Part shown: positions 1 to 7,299 of the stretch, one piece after another
How positions within the stretch are numbered: position 1 is the first letter of the stretch
How the letters are laid out: each line of letters begins with the position of its first letter
Notes under the pieces: generated by a model
Databases searched by the model: none
What the model saw: the letters and a program-made list of their open reading frames with translations, nothing else
What the model was told of the DNA's origin: nothing
Translations under genes and position numbers: made by a program
Source: Legionellaceae bacterium
Lineage (GTDB): Bacteria > Pseudomonadota > Gammaproteobacteria > Legionellales > Legionellaceae
Direction of reading: 5' to 3'
Assembly: GCA_947505025.1 (NCBI GenBank)
Contig: CANNIJ010000033.1
Span: forward strand, 1-14,758
Length of the DNA: 14,758 nucleotides

Positions 1-319
1 GGCCGGCGTAGGTGCGAATAACTAATGCAGTAAATGCTTGTGTGAATGCTACTTTTTCTGCCGCACTCGCACTCATCCAGGCTGCACGGCCTAACACCGA
101 ACGTGACATCCCTTGAACATCCACATGAGGCAATAACTCCTGTCGAATCACTGCGTTAATTACCGCATGATTAGATTGTAAATGTCCTTGATGCTGTTTT
201 AATGTTGCAATAATCCTGTTTGAGGCGTTCTCGAGCATTAGCCCTGGTGATGGTTGTGCATTTATCTGTGCCGCCCAGATCGCTAAAATAAAACACATAA
301 TGCGTTTAAATACCATCAT
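1..319 (-). CDS. mlaC: MlaC, periplasmic phospholipid-binding protein (N-terminal part, cut by window edge)
   Basis: MlaC (Ttg2D family) is the periplasmic shuttle that carries phospholipid between the outer-membrane MlaA complex and the inner-membrane MlaFEDB transporter. About 106 codons are present. The product starts with a basic n-region and a hydrophobic stretch ending near INA-QPSP, a plausible signal peptide with cleavage around residue 21. Downstream, VIRQELLPHVDVQGMSRSVL and then AFTQAFTALVIRTYAG match the family pattern in which a helical region ends in a TYA motif. The gene starts right after the mlaD stop. An AGGTGA ribosome site overlaps the mlaD stop; two adjacent ATG codons (319 and 316) are possible starts, and 316 has the better spacing. 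Last gene of the visible mla operon. The identity rests on order and motifs and is firm; the C-terminus lies outside the window. Confidence 0.9.
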   Translation of the reverse strand, partial: MMVFKRIMCFILAIWAAQINAQPSPGLMLENASNRIIATLKQHQGHLQSNHAVINAVIRQELLPHVDVQGMSRSVLGRAAWMSASAAEKVAFTQAFTALVIRTYAG

Positions 320-325
320 ATTCAC

Positions 326-805
326 CTATTTTTTGACGTTAAACAGCAACTGTCCAATTAGATTCTCTAGAATCATTGCCTCTTGGGTTTTAGCAATCAC
401 ATCACCTTGGGTTAAAAATTTGTGATCAGAAGATTCGTCCTCAAATCCAGGTAATATACTAATGTAATTCGATCCCAGCAACCCCTGAGTTAATATCCGC
501 GCAGACACGTCCTCAAATGGAATCGGTTGATGGGTGTATAACGCTAAAGTTACTTTAGCGTTCAATTGCTCTGGCTGTAGCTCAATTCGAGTAACCTCAC
601 CTACCTTGACACCTGAGACAGTCACTGGAGCGCGTACTTTCAAACCACCAATGTCTGTAAAACTAGCTGTTACCGAATAGGTTTTAATGGGGAAAATCAC
701 CGAAAGATCACTGACTTTAAGTGCCATAACTATAAAAGCTAATAATCCGAGCACCAGAAAAATTCCCACACTCAAATCAACATAACGTGCGTTGTCCTTG
801 CGCAT
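326..805 (-). CDS. mlaD: MlaD, MCE-domain subunit of the phospholipid transporter
   Basis: MlaD forms the hexameric MCE ring of the inner-membrane MlaFEDB ABC transporter and passes phospholipid to or from MlaC. The 159-residue product has one N-terminal membrane helix (about residues 10-29) and an MCE domain (about 42-119) with the typical FTDIGGLKVRAPVTVSGVKVG segment shortened here to its key GGL...G.PV..SG..VG pattern. The later GLLGSNYISILPGFED and the C-terminal AMILENLIGQLLF both resemble E. coli MlaD. It is slightly shorter than the E. coli protein (about 183 residues), mainly at the C-terminus. The start is backed by a GGGAGGGAG ribosome site, and only one base separates it from the mlaE stop, so translation is probably coupled. 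Confidence 0.95.
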   Translation of the reverse strand: MRKDNARYVDLSVGIFLVLGLLAFIVMALKVSDLSVIFPIKTYSVTASFTDIGGLKVRAPVTVSGVKVGEVTRIELQPEQLNAKVTLALYTHQPIPFEDVSARILTQGLLGSNYISILPGFEDESSDHKFLTQGDVIAKTQEAMILENLIGQLLFNVKK

Positions 806-806
806 C

Positions 807-1601
807 CTAGCTCCCTCCCATCATCATGGCCGTCAATAAAAAATCAAATCCCAGGACCGTTAAAGAAGCATAGACTACTGTTTGCGTAGTTGCATGACTT
901 ATACCGTCAGCAGTTGGTACACAGGTGAAACCTTGATAAACTGCAATCCATAACACCATCCACGCAAAAACCACACTTTTAATCACACCACCCAAAACAT
1001 CGTAACGAAAACTTACTGCCGCTTGCATATTTGACCAAAAACTACCCGCATCTAAGCCCAGCCATTGCACACCTACGGCATAACCACCGTAAATCGCAAT
1101 CACTGCAAATAATAAAGTTAACAATGGCAAACTCAAGCAGCCCGCAATAAAACGTGGATAAATCATATGTCCAAATGGATCTACACCCATCATATCCATA
1201 CTAGACAACTGTTCAGTAGCTTTCATGAGACCAAGTTCCGCAGTCAATGCCGTGCCGGCACGCCCCGCAAACAATAATGCGCTGATCACTGGGCCAAGTT
1301 CACGTACAATACTCAGCGCTAGAAAAGGTCCAAGCTGACTCAAAGCACCAAACTTTTCTAGTGTATGATAACCTTGCAAACCTACCACCATACCAATAAA
1401 CAGTGCCGAAACACCGATAATCAAGCATGACCTAACACCAATAGAATAAATCTGCGCACGTATCATAGACCATAGTCCATGTTTAAATGGCACGCGCCAA
1501 ATTAACCGGGCTAAAAAGATTCCTGATCGCCCAAGACCTGCAAGCACTGTACACGTCACATTACCCAGTCTAGACAGCCGATTCAACACCGTATCAAGCA
1601 T
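807..1601 (-). CDS. mlaE: MlaE, permease subunit of the phospholipid ABC transporter
   Basis: MlaE is the integral membrane permease of the MlaFEDB complex in the inner membrane. From the chosen start the protein has 264 residues, close to the E. coli length of 260. It contains the family signature RELGPVISALLFAGRAGTAL followed by TAELG and EQLSSMDMMGVDPF, with several hydrophobic segments before and after. The open frame extends 18 codons upstream to 1655, but the ATG at 1601 has a GAGGAG ribosome site seven bases upstream and restores the family length, so the extension is rejected. The start overlaps the mlaF stop by 8 bp, which suggests translational coupling. Confidence 0.95.
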   Translation of the reverse strand: MLDTVLNRLSRLGNVTCTVLAGLGRSGIFLARLIWRVPFKHGLWSMIRAQIYSIGVRSCLIIGVSALFIGMVVGLQGYHTLEKFGALSQLGPFLALSIVRELGPVISALLFAGRAGTALTAELGLMKATEQLSSMDMMGVDPFGHMIYPRFIAGCLSLPLLTLLFAVIAIYGGYAVGVQWLGLDAGSFWSNMQAAVSFRYDVLGGVIKSVVFAWMVLWIAVYQGFTCVPTADGISHATTQTVVYASLTVLGFDFLLTAMMMGGS

Positions 1602-2391
1602 GTAATAACTCCTCACGATAATGAGGTGCAGGATAATGGAATGGCACCACTCCATCAGATAGACCGTGCATAAACTGCCGAACTTCTGGCTGCATTGAGT
1701 GCATTAAAACATCCGGAGTTCCTGACGCAACCACGCGCCCTCCGGCCAATAAGTAAACATAATCAGCTATAGAGCATGTTTCTGCCACATCATGTGACAC
1801 GATAATGGTTGTAGTTTGCAACAATTGATTTAATCGTTTAATTAATCGAACTAGCACGCCCATTGAAATAGGATCTTGGCCGGTAAATGGCTCATCGTAC
1901 ATCATTAACTCAGGATCTAAAGCTAAAGCCCGCGCCAGTGCCACACGACGCGCCATTCCTCCAGACAAGTCTGCTGGCATTAAAGTTGCAGCACCACGCA
2001 AACCCACAGATTCTAATTTCATCAACACAATATCGCGTAACATGTTTGCTGAGAGCCGGGTGTGCTCACGCAGGGGAAAGGCTACGTTATCAAAGACGGA
2101 AAGGTGCGTAAACAAAGCACTGTTTTGAAATAACAGCCCCATATTCCGCCGCAATATATACAAATCATGGCGCGAAATTTGATGCACGTTTTGTTCGCGC
2201 AACCAAATGCTTCCAGAATCTGGAGCCAGCAAACCACCAATTAAACGCAAAAGCGTGGTTTTACCGCTGCCACTTGCACCCATGATTGCAGTAATCTTGC
2301 CACGAGGAATAACCAAATCAACCTCGTTAAAAATTAACCGGTCGCCATGGGCAAAGCAAAGTTTTCGGACGTCAACCAGAGGTTCATCCAT
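1594..2391 (-). CDS. mlaF: MlaF, ATPase subunit of the phospholipid ABC transporter
   Basis: MlaF is the cytoplasmic ATPase that powers MlaFEDB phospholipid transport. Using the numbering that counts the upstream GTG as residue 1, the product shows Walker A GASGSGKTT (39-47), the Q-loop glutamine Q90 in LLFQN, the ABC signature LSGGM (143-147), Walker B LMMYDEP (163-169) and the switch histidine H201 in IIVSHD. The signature LSGGMARR is typical of the Mla/Ttg2A branch. Two starts are adjacent: GTG at 2394 and ATG at 2391. I prefer the ATG, which has a weak GAGAGA ribosome site at better spacing. First gene of the operon; a candidate promoter lies about 35 bp upstream. No mlaB (STAS subunit) is visible in this window, and it may follow mlaC. 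Confidence 0.95.
   Translation of the reverse strand: MDEPLVDVRKLCFAHGDRLIFNEVDLVIPRGKITAIMGASGSGKTTLLRLIGGLLAPDSGSIWLREQNVHQISRHDLYILRRNMGLLFQNSALFTHLSVFDNVAFPLREHTRLSANMLRDIVLMKLESVGLRGAATLMPADLSGGMARRVALARALALDPELMMYDEPFTGQDPISMGVLVRLIKRLNQLLQTTTIIVSHDVAETCSIADYVYLLAGGRVVASGTPDVLMHSMQPEVRQFMHGLSDGVVPFHYPAPHYREELLHA
1609..1614 (-). promoter_or_regulatory. Ribosome binding site deciding the mlaE start
   Basis: GAGGAG on the minus strand lies seven bases before the ATG at 1601. It favours that ATG over the in-frame start further upstream at 1655, which has no such site. Confidence 0.8.
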
Positions 2392-2394
2392 CAC

Positions 2395-2731
2395 ATTCTC
2401 TCACGACCAGATCAGTCTATTTGATAGTTATAGAGTATAACCCGACCAATACAAGTATTGCGAATCATTTGATGAGATTTGACCGGTTATTAGAGTGAAT
2501 ATGCGCATTTGTGTTGAAATTCAACCATGACTGGGTTGAGCGTACCCATCCGTGGTGTCAGACTTCAGGGTGCACGTTTGTGCAGTGGTCCTGCACTCTT
2601 ATCACGGCTGTCACATTAAAATTTAATCAACAGGAGTTAGTTGCATGCGAGTAAATTTGTCGATGACAATATAAAATTGTTCTAAATTCAGATAATCTTC
2701 CCGGAAATTTTAGGATTGGAATATATTGCGA
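2395..2731. other. Gene-free stretch between the mla operon and the icmC-like gene
   Basis: This 337-bp stretch holds no ORF of credible size. Its left end contains the candidate mla promoter. The middle (about 2500-2620) is richer in G and C than its flanks and contains two short perfect inverted repeats: TCAACC/GGTTGA (2521-2526 with 2534-2539) and GTGCAG/CTGCAC (2580-2585 with 2591-2596). On the plus strand an AGGAG at about 2632 precedes an ATG at 2645 that opens only a 9-codon frame. It could hold a small RNA, a decayed gene or simply spacer; the sequence alone does not decide. Confidence 0.5.
2427..2454 (-). promoter_or_regulatory. Candidate sigma-70 promoter of the mla operon
   Basis: On the minus strand a -35-like TTGTAT (2449-2454) and a -10-like TATAAC (2427-2432) are separated by 16 bases. 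A second -10-like TATACT lies at 2434-2439. The position about 35-60 bp upstream of mlaF fits the operon promoter. Based on consensus matching only. Confidence 0.45.
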
Positions 2732-3262
2732 CTACTTAAACGCATTAAAAATCATCTGCATTAAGCCGTCTAATGCAGATATAGTGGCGTCCAGGTGCGT
2801 GGCAAAAACTCCCATGACGACAAAACTTAAACCTTTGGCACCTATACCCTTAGATCCCTTTCTACCACTATTTGGATCACTTGCATGTGCTAATAAAACA
2901 CATCCACGTACAAACCAAATCACTCCGGCCGTTGCTATAATGGCACGCATATATACATAAATGTTGAGTGGTTTTGCTGCTGTGTATTCTAATACGCTGC
3001 TACTGCCAAAAAATGTTTCAGCCAACGTATTTACCATAGACGGCATGTAAATTAATGCTGCACCAGCCACTAAATAAGCTAATGGTACGTTTAAACCTGT
3101 TTGTGCGGATTTTGCAGAACCTATAGTTTCTTTCAACTTTAAAATTGCATGCACAATAAAAAGTACGCCAAAAACATAACCTAAGCCTGAGATCAGCGAT
3201 TGTACGCTGCTCATACTCGCACTCAAGTTGCCAATCATACTGATTAGATCCAAATTACCCAT
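2732..3262 (-). CDS. IcmC/DotE-like membrane protein (Dot/Icm type IVB secretion family)
   Basis: A 176-residue protein with four predicted membrane segments (about residues 19-43, 59-80, 104-126 and 144-168). The pattern of a first helix ending in HAILKLKE, a second segment AGAALIYMPSMV followed by a TFFG turn, and a Gly/Lys-rich loop (about 132-144) before the last helix resembles IcmC/DotE and related small inner-membrane proteins of the Dot/Icm system of Legionella and Coxiella. The family role is as a membrane component tied to the secretion machine; the exact function is not established. The gene stands alone here, with mla genes downstream and a divergent reductase gene upstream, rather than within an icm cluster, so it may be a paralogue or a scattered icm gene. 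No strong ribosome site precedes the ATG. The family call is from memory of the fold pattern and is moderately sure. Confidence 0.6.
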   Translation of the reverse strand: MGNLDLISMIGNLSASMSSVQSLISGLGYVFGVLFIVHAILKLKETIGSAKSAQTGLNVPLAYLVAGAALIYMPSMVNTLAETFFGSSSVLEYTAAKPLNIYVYMRAIIATAGVIWFVRGCVLLAHASDPNSGRKGSKGIGAKGLSFVVMGVFATHLDATISALDGLMQMIFNAFK

Positions 3263-3330
3263 CCATTATTGTATGTAATATGTCATAATATATGCCGGAT
3301 CAGGCCCTAATGACTAGAGAAGACAAGCAT

Positions 3331-4062
3331 ATGCAAGTTAAAACTATTCCCATTACACTGGAAAAAACCAAAATGCTGAGCAGCACCGTCAGACATTTTA
3401 CTTTTAGTACTCCAGAGAGATTTAATTATACTCCAGGTCAATTTATCACCATGCACTTCGAGCATCAAGGTAAAACTCTGCGACGTAGTTACAGTATCGC
3501 TAATGTGCCAGCAAATGACAATTATATTGAATTTGCTGCTACTTATGTGGCCACAGGGCCAGGTACGCAAATATTATTTAATTTGCAAACTGGAGATCAA
3601 ATACAGGTTAATGGACCATTTGGTCGATTAATTTTAAAAGAGCCAGTGCCGGAGCGTTACTTACTAATTGCCACTGGTACCGGCGTGACTCCTTATCGTG
3701 CAATGCGTGAAGTATTGAAACAACGTCTAGATGCAAATCCAAAGATGCATGTAAAACTTCTCTTGGGCGTGCAAACTTGCGCAGATATTTTATATGAAGC
3801 AGAGTTCTTGGCTTGGGCCAAAGAATCACCCAGATTTAGCTTTAATGCATATGTAAGCCGTGAGCCTGAGTCTACTATCTTAGCGGCACATCAAGTGCGT
3901 GGCCGAGTAAATACTGCATATGCACAACTAGAATTACAAGCAGAAAATGATCTGATTTATTTATGCGGAAATCCTGCTATGATTGACGACAGTTTTGAGT
4001 ACTTAAAACAACATGGATTTTCAACACAACAAATCATTCGTGAAAAATATATCTCAGCCTAG
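3331..4062 (+). CDS. FAD-dependent NAD(P)H oxidoreductase (ferredoxin-NADP reductase family)
   Basis: A 243-residue flavoprotein of the ferredoxin-NADP(+) reductase superfamily, without a fused iron-sulfur domain. From the chosen start the FAD-binding RRSYSIA motif is at 51-57 and a GPFG turn at 95-98. The nucleotide-binding ATGTGVTPYRAM is at 114-125 and the C-terminal CGNPAMIDD at 212-220. It probably moves electrons between NAD(P)H and a small carrier such as ferredoxin or flavodoxin; the partner cannot be read from the sequence. The frame opens at 3292, and ATGs at 3292, 3310 and 3331 are possible. I chose 3331 because an AGAGAAG-like ribosome site precedes it and the FAD domain begins right after. 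It lies 14 bp upstream of the aldolase gene and is probably co-transcribed. It resembles Fpr, but its C-terminus (EKYISA) differs from E. coli Fpr, so no symbol is given. Confidence 0.85.
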   Translation: MQVKTIPITLEKTKMLSSTVRHFTFSTPERFNYTPGQFITMHFEHQGKTLRRSYSIANVPANDNYIEFAATYVATGPGTQILFNLQTGDQIQVNGPFGRLILKEPVPERYLLIATGTGVTPYRAMREVLKQRLDANPKMHVKLLLGVQTCADILYEAEFLAWAKESPRFSFNAYVSREPESTILAAHQVRGRVNTAYAQLELQAENDLIYLCGNPAMIDDSFEYLKQHGFSTQQIIREKYISA

Positions 4063-4076
4063 GAGCGCTAATAATC

Positions 4077-5084
4077 ATGTATTACAATGAATTATCAACA
4101 ACAATGGAACATTTATTGCAGACCGGCAAAGGGCTATTGGCTGCTGATGAAAGTACTACAACACTCAGTAAACGATTTGCTGCTATTGGCGTGGAAAATA
4201 CCGAGGAAAACCGACGTGCATACCGCGCATTATTAGCCGAAACTCCAGGATTGCATGCTTATATTCATGGAGTGATTTTACATGAAGAAACCTTTCAACA
4301 ACATGCCGCCAATGGCGAGCGTATTACTTCAATCTTTGAAGAGCAAGGGATCATAACAGGGATCAAAGTTGATCAAGGCTTAGATTTCTTTCCTAACAGT
4401 GAACATGAAAAAATTACTCTGGGACTAGATGGCTTAAGCGCAAGACTTGAGCACTTTAAAGCTCAGGGCGCACGTTTTGCTAAATGGCGTAATGTGTATA
4501 ATATTTCAGATTTCACACCTAGTCACGCAGCTGTACGCACCGGAGCTGACACTTTAGCCAGATATGCCGCAACATGCCAAGCTAACGGTATTGTGCCTGT
4601 TGTTGAACCTGAAGTATTGATGGACGGTATCCATTCAATAGAAGACTGTGCTGATGCCACTGAAATAGTTCTACATGAATTGTTCCATGCGTTATTTCTA
4701 CATCGCGTAGAACTAGAACTCATGATTCTCAAGCCAAACATGATCATCTCTGGTAAAGACAATATTCCCAGTAGCTGTGCCGAAGATGTTGCCGACTATA
4801 CAATCAACGTATTCAGGAACACTATCCCTGCAGCAGTACCGGCGATTATGTTTTTATCCGGCGGGCAAACCCCACAACAAGCAACCGCAAATTTAAATGC
4901 TATGCAACAACTAGACACACAACCCTGGCAATTAAGTTTTTCATATGGACGAGCACTGCAAGAAGAGTGCCTGGCAAAATGGGCCGGACATAATCATCAA
5001 GCAGCCCAAACAGCATTGTTACATCGTGCACGTTTATTACATTTAGCTTGCTTGGGAGAATATGATTCAGCTATGGAAGTCTAA
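4077..5084 (+). CDS. Class I fructose-bisphosphate aldolase
   Basis: A Schiff-base aldolase that splits fructose 1,6-bisphosphate into dihydroxyacetone phosphate and glyceraldehyde 3-phosphate (glycolysis, and the reverse in gluconeogenesis) in the cytoplasm. The 335-residue protein has the eukaryote-type class I layout: KGLLAADES near the start with the catalytic Asp at D24, K136 in FAKWRNVY, E177 and E179 in VEPEV, the Schiff-base lysine K219 in ILKPNM, and the phosphate-binding FLSGGQ. These correspond to rabbit aldolase D33, K146, E187, E189 and K229. It is slightly shorter than the animal enzymes (about 363 residues), lacking the C-terminal tail ending in tyrosine. A GGAG ribosome site overlaps the stop of the upstream reductase gene. 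Transcription ends at the palindromic terminator 30 bp downstream. Confidence 0.93.
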   Translation: MYYNELSTTMEHLLQTGKGLLAADESTTTLSKRFAAIGVENTEENRRAYRALLAETPGLHAYIHGVILHEETFQQHAANGERITSIFEEQGIITGIKVDQGLDFFPNSEHEKITLGLDGLSARLEHFKAQGARFAKWRNVYNISDFTPSHAAVRTGADTLARYAATCQANGIVPVVEPEVLMDGIHSIEDCADATEIVLHELFHALFLHRVELELMILKPNMIISGKDNIPSSCAEDVADYTINVFRNTIPAAVPAIMFLSGGQTPQQATANLNAMQQLDTQPWQLSFSYGRALQEECLAKWAGHNHQAAQTALLHRARLLHLACLGEYDSAMEV

Positions 5085-5115
5085 GGGCTTTGAGAACTTA
5101 GAATCTTCCAGAACC

Positions 5116-5149
5116 AATAAAAAACCCACCATATGGTGGGTTTTTTATT
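5116..5149. terminator. Bidirectional intrinsic terminator between the aldolase gene and groEL
   Basis: A perfect 34-bp palindrome centred between 5132 and 5133. The core stem is CCCACC (5125-5130) paired with GGTGGG (5135-5140) around an ATAT loop, flanked by six A's on the left and six T's on the right. Read on either strand it gives a GC stem followed by a U-run, so it can stop both converging transcripts. Confidence 0.93.
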
Positions 5150-5169
5150 TCTAACTGAAAAGCTTGGAC

Positions 5170-6816
5170 TTACATCATGCCCATGCCGCCCATACCGCCC
5201 ATGCCGCCCATACCACCAGCGTCACCAGCTGAGTCATCTTTTTTCGGTGCATCAGCAATCATGCATTCTGTTGTCAACATCAAACTTGCGATTGAGGCTG
5301 CGTTTTGTAATGCAGTACGTGTTACTTTAGTTGGATCCAAGATGCCCATTTTAACCATGTCGCCGTATTCACCAGTTGCTGCGTTAAATCCGTAGTTACC
5401 TGAATTCTGAGCGACTTGGTTGATCACGACACTAGGTTCGTAACCAGCATTTTCAACAATCTTACGCATTGGCGCTTCAACTGCACGACGTAAAATATCA
5501 ATACCCATGTTGATGTCTGGATTTGTGCCTTTCAAGCCGTCTAGAACTTTTTGCGCACGAATCAATGCAACACCACCACCAGCAACAATGCCCTCTTCGA
5601 CTGCAGCACGAGTTGCATGCAATGCATCTTCAACACGAGCTTTTTTCTCTTTCATTTCAATTTCAGTCGCTGCGCCAACTTTGATCACCGCAACACCGCC
5701 GGCCAATTTAGCTACGCGTTCTTGCAATTTTTCACGATCATAATCAGAACTTGTTTCAGCCATTTGCGCACGAATTTGTGTAATACGATCAGTGATATCT
5801 GCAACCTTGCCTGCACCATCAATAATTGTAGTATTGTCTTTGGTTATCAAAATACGCTTGGCTGTACCCAAATCTTCCATAGAAGAATTTTCCAAGCTTT
5901 TACCGATTTCTTCAGAAATAACTTGTGCACCAGTCAGGATCGCAATGTCTTGTAACATAGCTTTACGTCGATCACCAAAGCCAGGAGCCTTAACCGCGCA
6001 AACCTTAACAATTCCACGCATGTTGTTTACAACTAAAGTAGCCAGTGCTTCGCCTTCAACATCTTCAGCCACAATCAATAATGGACGACCTGATTTTGCA
6101 ACGCCTTCAAGTACAGTCAACATATCACGAATATTTGTGATTTTCTTGTCAACCAATAATACCAAAGGTTGTTCAAGTTCAGCTGACATATTTTGTTGAT
6201 TATTAATGAAGTATGGAGAAACATAACCACGGTCAAACTGCATGCCTTCAACTACACTCAACTCATTATCTAGGCCGTTGCCATCTTCAACAGTGATCAC
6301 ACCTTCTTTGCCAACTTTTTTCATTGCATCGGCAATTAATTCACCAATAACAACGTCTGAGTTTGCACTAATGCTGCCTACTTGTGCAATTTTATGCTCG
6401 TCTTTGCATGGTTCAGACAGATCTTTCAAGCACTGAGTAATCGCTAATACACCTTTATCAATCCCACGCTTTAAGTCCATAGGATTCATGCCAGCAGCAA
6501 CCGCTTTATTACCTTCAACTAAAATTGCATGGGCTAAAACAGTAGCTGTTGTGGTGCCATCGCCGGCGCTGTCAGATGTTTTAGATGCAACTTCTTTAAC
6601 CATCTGCGCACCCATGTCTTCAAAAGCATCTTTGAATGACAAAACTTTTGCAACAGATACACCATCTTTAGTAATGGTTGGAGCACCAAATGAACTAGAT
6701 AAAATTGCATTACGTCCACGTGGTCCTAGTGTAGCACCAACAGCTTTAGCTAATAAGCTAACACCAGCTACCATTTTAGCTCGTGCTGCGTCACCAAAAA
6801 GTAAATCTTTTGACAT
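5170..6816 (-). CDS. groL: GroEL, 60-kDa chaperonin
   Basis: GroEL forms the double-ring ATP-driven folding chamber of the cytoplasm and works with the GroES lid. The 548-residue length equals that of the E. coli protein. Visible landmarks are TLGPRGRN (29-36), the ATPase residues D51 in TKDGVSV and D86 in AGDGTTTATV, the MNPMDLKRGID segment, APGFGDRRKAML, and RVEDALHATRAA with the catalytic Asp equivalent to E. coli D398. The C-terminal tail is a GGM repeat ending GMM. A GGAGGA ribosome site precedes the ATG. It follows groES after 26 bp and is co-transcribed with it; transcription ends at the palindromic terminator downstream. Nothing suggests a moonlighting or divergent copy. Confidence 0.98.
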   Translation of the reverse strand: MSKDLLFGDAARAKMVAGVSLLAKAVGATLGPRGRNAILSSSFGAPTITKDGVSVAKVLSFKDAFEDMGAQMVKEVASKTSDSAGDGTTTATVLAHAILVEGNKAVAAGMNPMDLKRGIDKGVLAITQCLKDLSEPCKDEHKIAQVGSISANSDVVIGELIADAMKKVGKEGVITVEDGNGLDNELSVVEGMQFDRGYVSPYFINNQQNMSAELEQPLVLLVDKKITNIRDMLTVLEGVAKSGRPLLIVAEDVEGEALATLVVNNMRGIVKVCAVKAPGFGDRRKAMLQDIAILTGAQVISEEIGKSLENSSMEDLGTAKRILITKDNTTIIDGAGKVADITDRITQIRAQMAETSSDYDREKLQERVAKLAGGVAVIKVGAATEIEMKEKKARVEDALHATRAAVEEGIVAGGGVALIRAQKVLDGLKGTNPDINMGIDILRRAVEAPMRKIVENAGYEPSVVINQVAQNSGNYGFNAATGEYGDMVKMGILDPTKVTRTALQNAASIASLMLTTECMIADAPKKDDSAGDAGGMGGMGGMGGMGMM

Positions 6817-6842
6817 TTTGAATGTCCTCCGTTATATATTAA

Positions 6843-7133
6843 TTATTTTGTAATTACAGCCATGAGGTCGTCTTCACGCATCACAACCAACTCCTGGCCA
6901 TCAATCTTAACTTCAGTACCGGTGTATTTACCAAACAAAACAACATCACCAACTTGTACGGCAATTGCACGTACACTGCCATTGTCCAGAGCTTTGCCCA
7001 GGCCCACAGCAATTACTTCTCCACGCATAGGTTTTTCAGCAGCACTATCTGGAATCACAATGCCACCAGCTGTAGTACGCTCATCTTCCAATCGGCGAAC
7101 AACTACTCGATCATGTAAAGGACGAATACTCAT
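6843..7133 (-). CDS. groS: GroES, 10-kDa co-chaperonin
   Basis: GroES is the heptameric lid of the GroEL chamber. The 96-residue protein opens with IRPLHDRVVVRR and carries the mobile loop (about residues 17-32) with AGGIVIP, whose I25-V26-I27 tripeptide is the GroEL-binding contact (IVL in E. coli). The later DVVLFGKYTGTEVKIDGQ and the EDDLMAVI end are typical. An AGGAG ribosome site lies ten bases before the ATG. First gene of the groESL operon. A heat-shock-type promoter lies about 160 bp upstream, giving a long leader that contains a hairpin and an alternating GC palindrome. Confidence 0.98.
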   Translation of the reverse strand: MSIRPLHDRVVVRRLEDERTTAGGIVIPDSAAEKPMRGEVIAVGLGKALDNGSVRAIAVQVGDVVLFGKYTGTEVKIDGQELVVMREDDLMAVITK

Positions 7134-7172
7134 ATCTTGTTTTCTCCTGTTTTTTAATTAACTTCACATTGC

Positions 7173-7184
7173 AGCGCGCGCGCT
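7173..7184. repeat. 12-bp alternating GC palindrome in the groES leader
   Basis: AGCGCGCGCGCT is perfectly self-complementary and mostly alternating G and C, unusual in this AT-leaning background. It lies about 40 bp upstream of groES, inside the predicted leader. As RNA it could form a short stem only by pairing between molecules or with a tiny loop; as DNA it is the sort of tract that can adopt Z-form or bind a dimeric protein. Function unknown. Confidence 0.5.
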
Positions 7185-7197
7185 CAAATGCGTTGTA

Positions 7198-7227
7198 TTG
7201 AAACATAATGCAGATACCTGCTATACT
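7198..7227 (+). promoter_or_regulatory. Candidate sigma-70 promoter of dsbD
   Basis: TTGAAA (7198-7203) and TATACT (7222-7227) are separated by 18 bases, a good match to the vegetative consensus. Transcription would begin near 7234 and give dsbD a leader of about 120 nucleotides. It faces the groES promoter at 7300-7327. Confidence 0.65.
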
Positions 7228-7229
7228 TT

Positions 7230-7294
7230 GTGCGGTTACAAGTTAACGATTAAGATGCCTGCTGCTGGACACGCCGTAATCGATAACCGCGCAC
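7230..7294. other. Long imperfect inverted repeat in the groES-dsbD gap
   Basis: GTGCGGTTA (7230-7238) can pair with TAACCGCGCAC (7284-7294) with a two-base bulge. Inside, CGATTA (7247-7252) can pair with TAATCG (7277-7282). The result is a two-part hairpin of about 65 bases with a loop at 7253-7276. On the minus strand its start coincides with the predicted first transcribed bases of the groES mRNA; on the plus strand it covers the first transcribed bases of the dsbD leader. Confidence 0.6.
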
Positions 7295-7299
7295 ATAAT

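Noticed and set aside
1602..1655. 18-codon N-terminal extension of mlaE
   Set aside because: It lies inside mlaF and the internal ATG at 1601 has a strong ribosome site and restores the normal MlaE length.
2645..2674. Nine-codon ORF behind a good AGGAG site
   Set aside because: Too short to call as a gene without conservation; kept only as part of the gap description.
5172..5220. Short tandem repeat at the end of groEL
   Set aside because: It encodes the normal GGM tail of GroEL; it is not a CRISPR or mobile-element repeat.
5551..6199. Long open frames on the plus strand opposite groEL
   Set aside because: They are low-complexity (Ser/Thr/Ala/Pro-rich) mirror frames of a highly conserved gene, with no family pattern.
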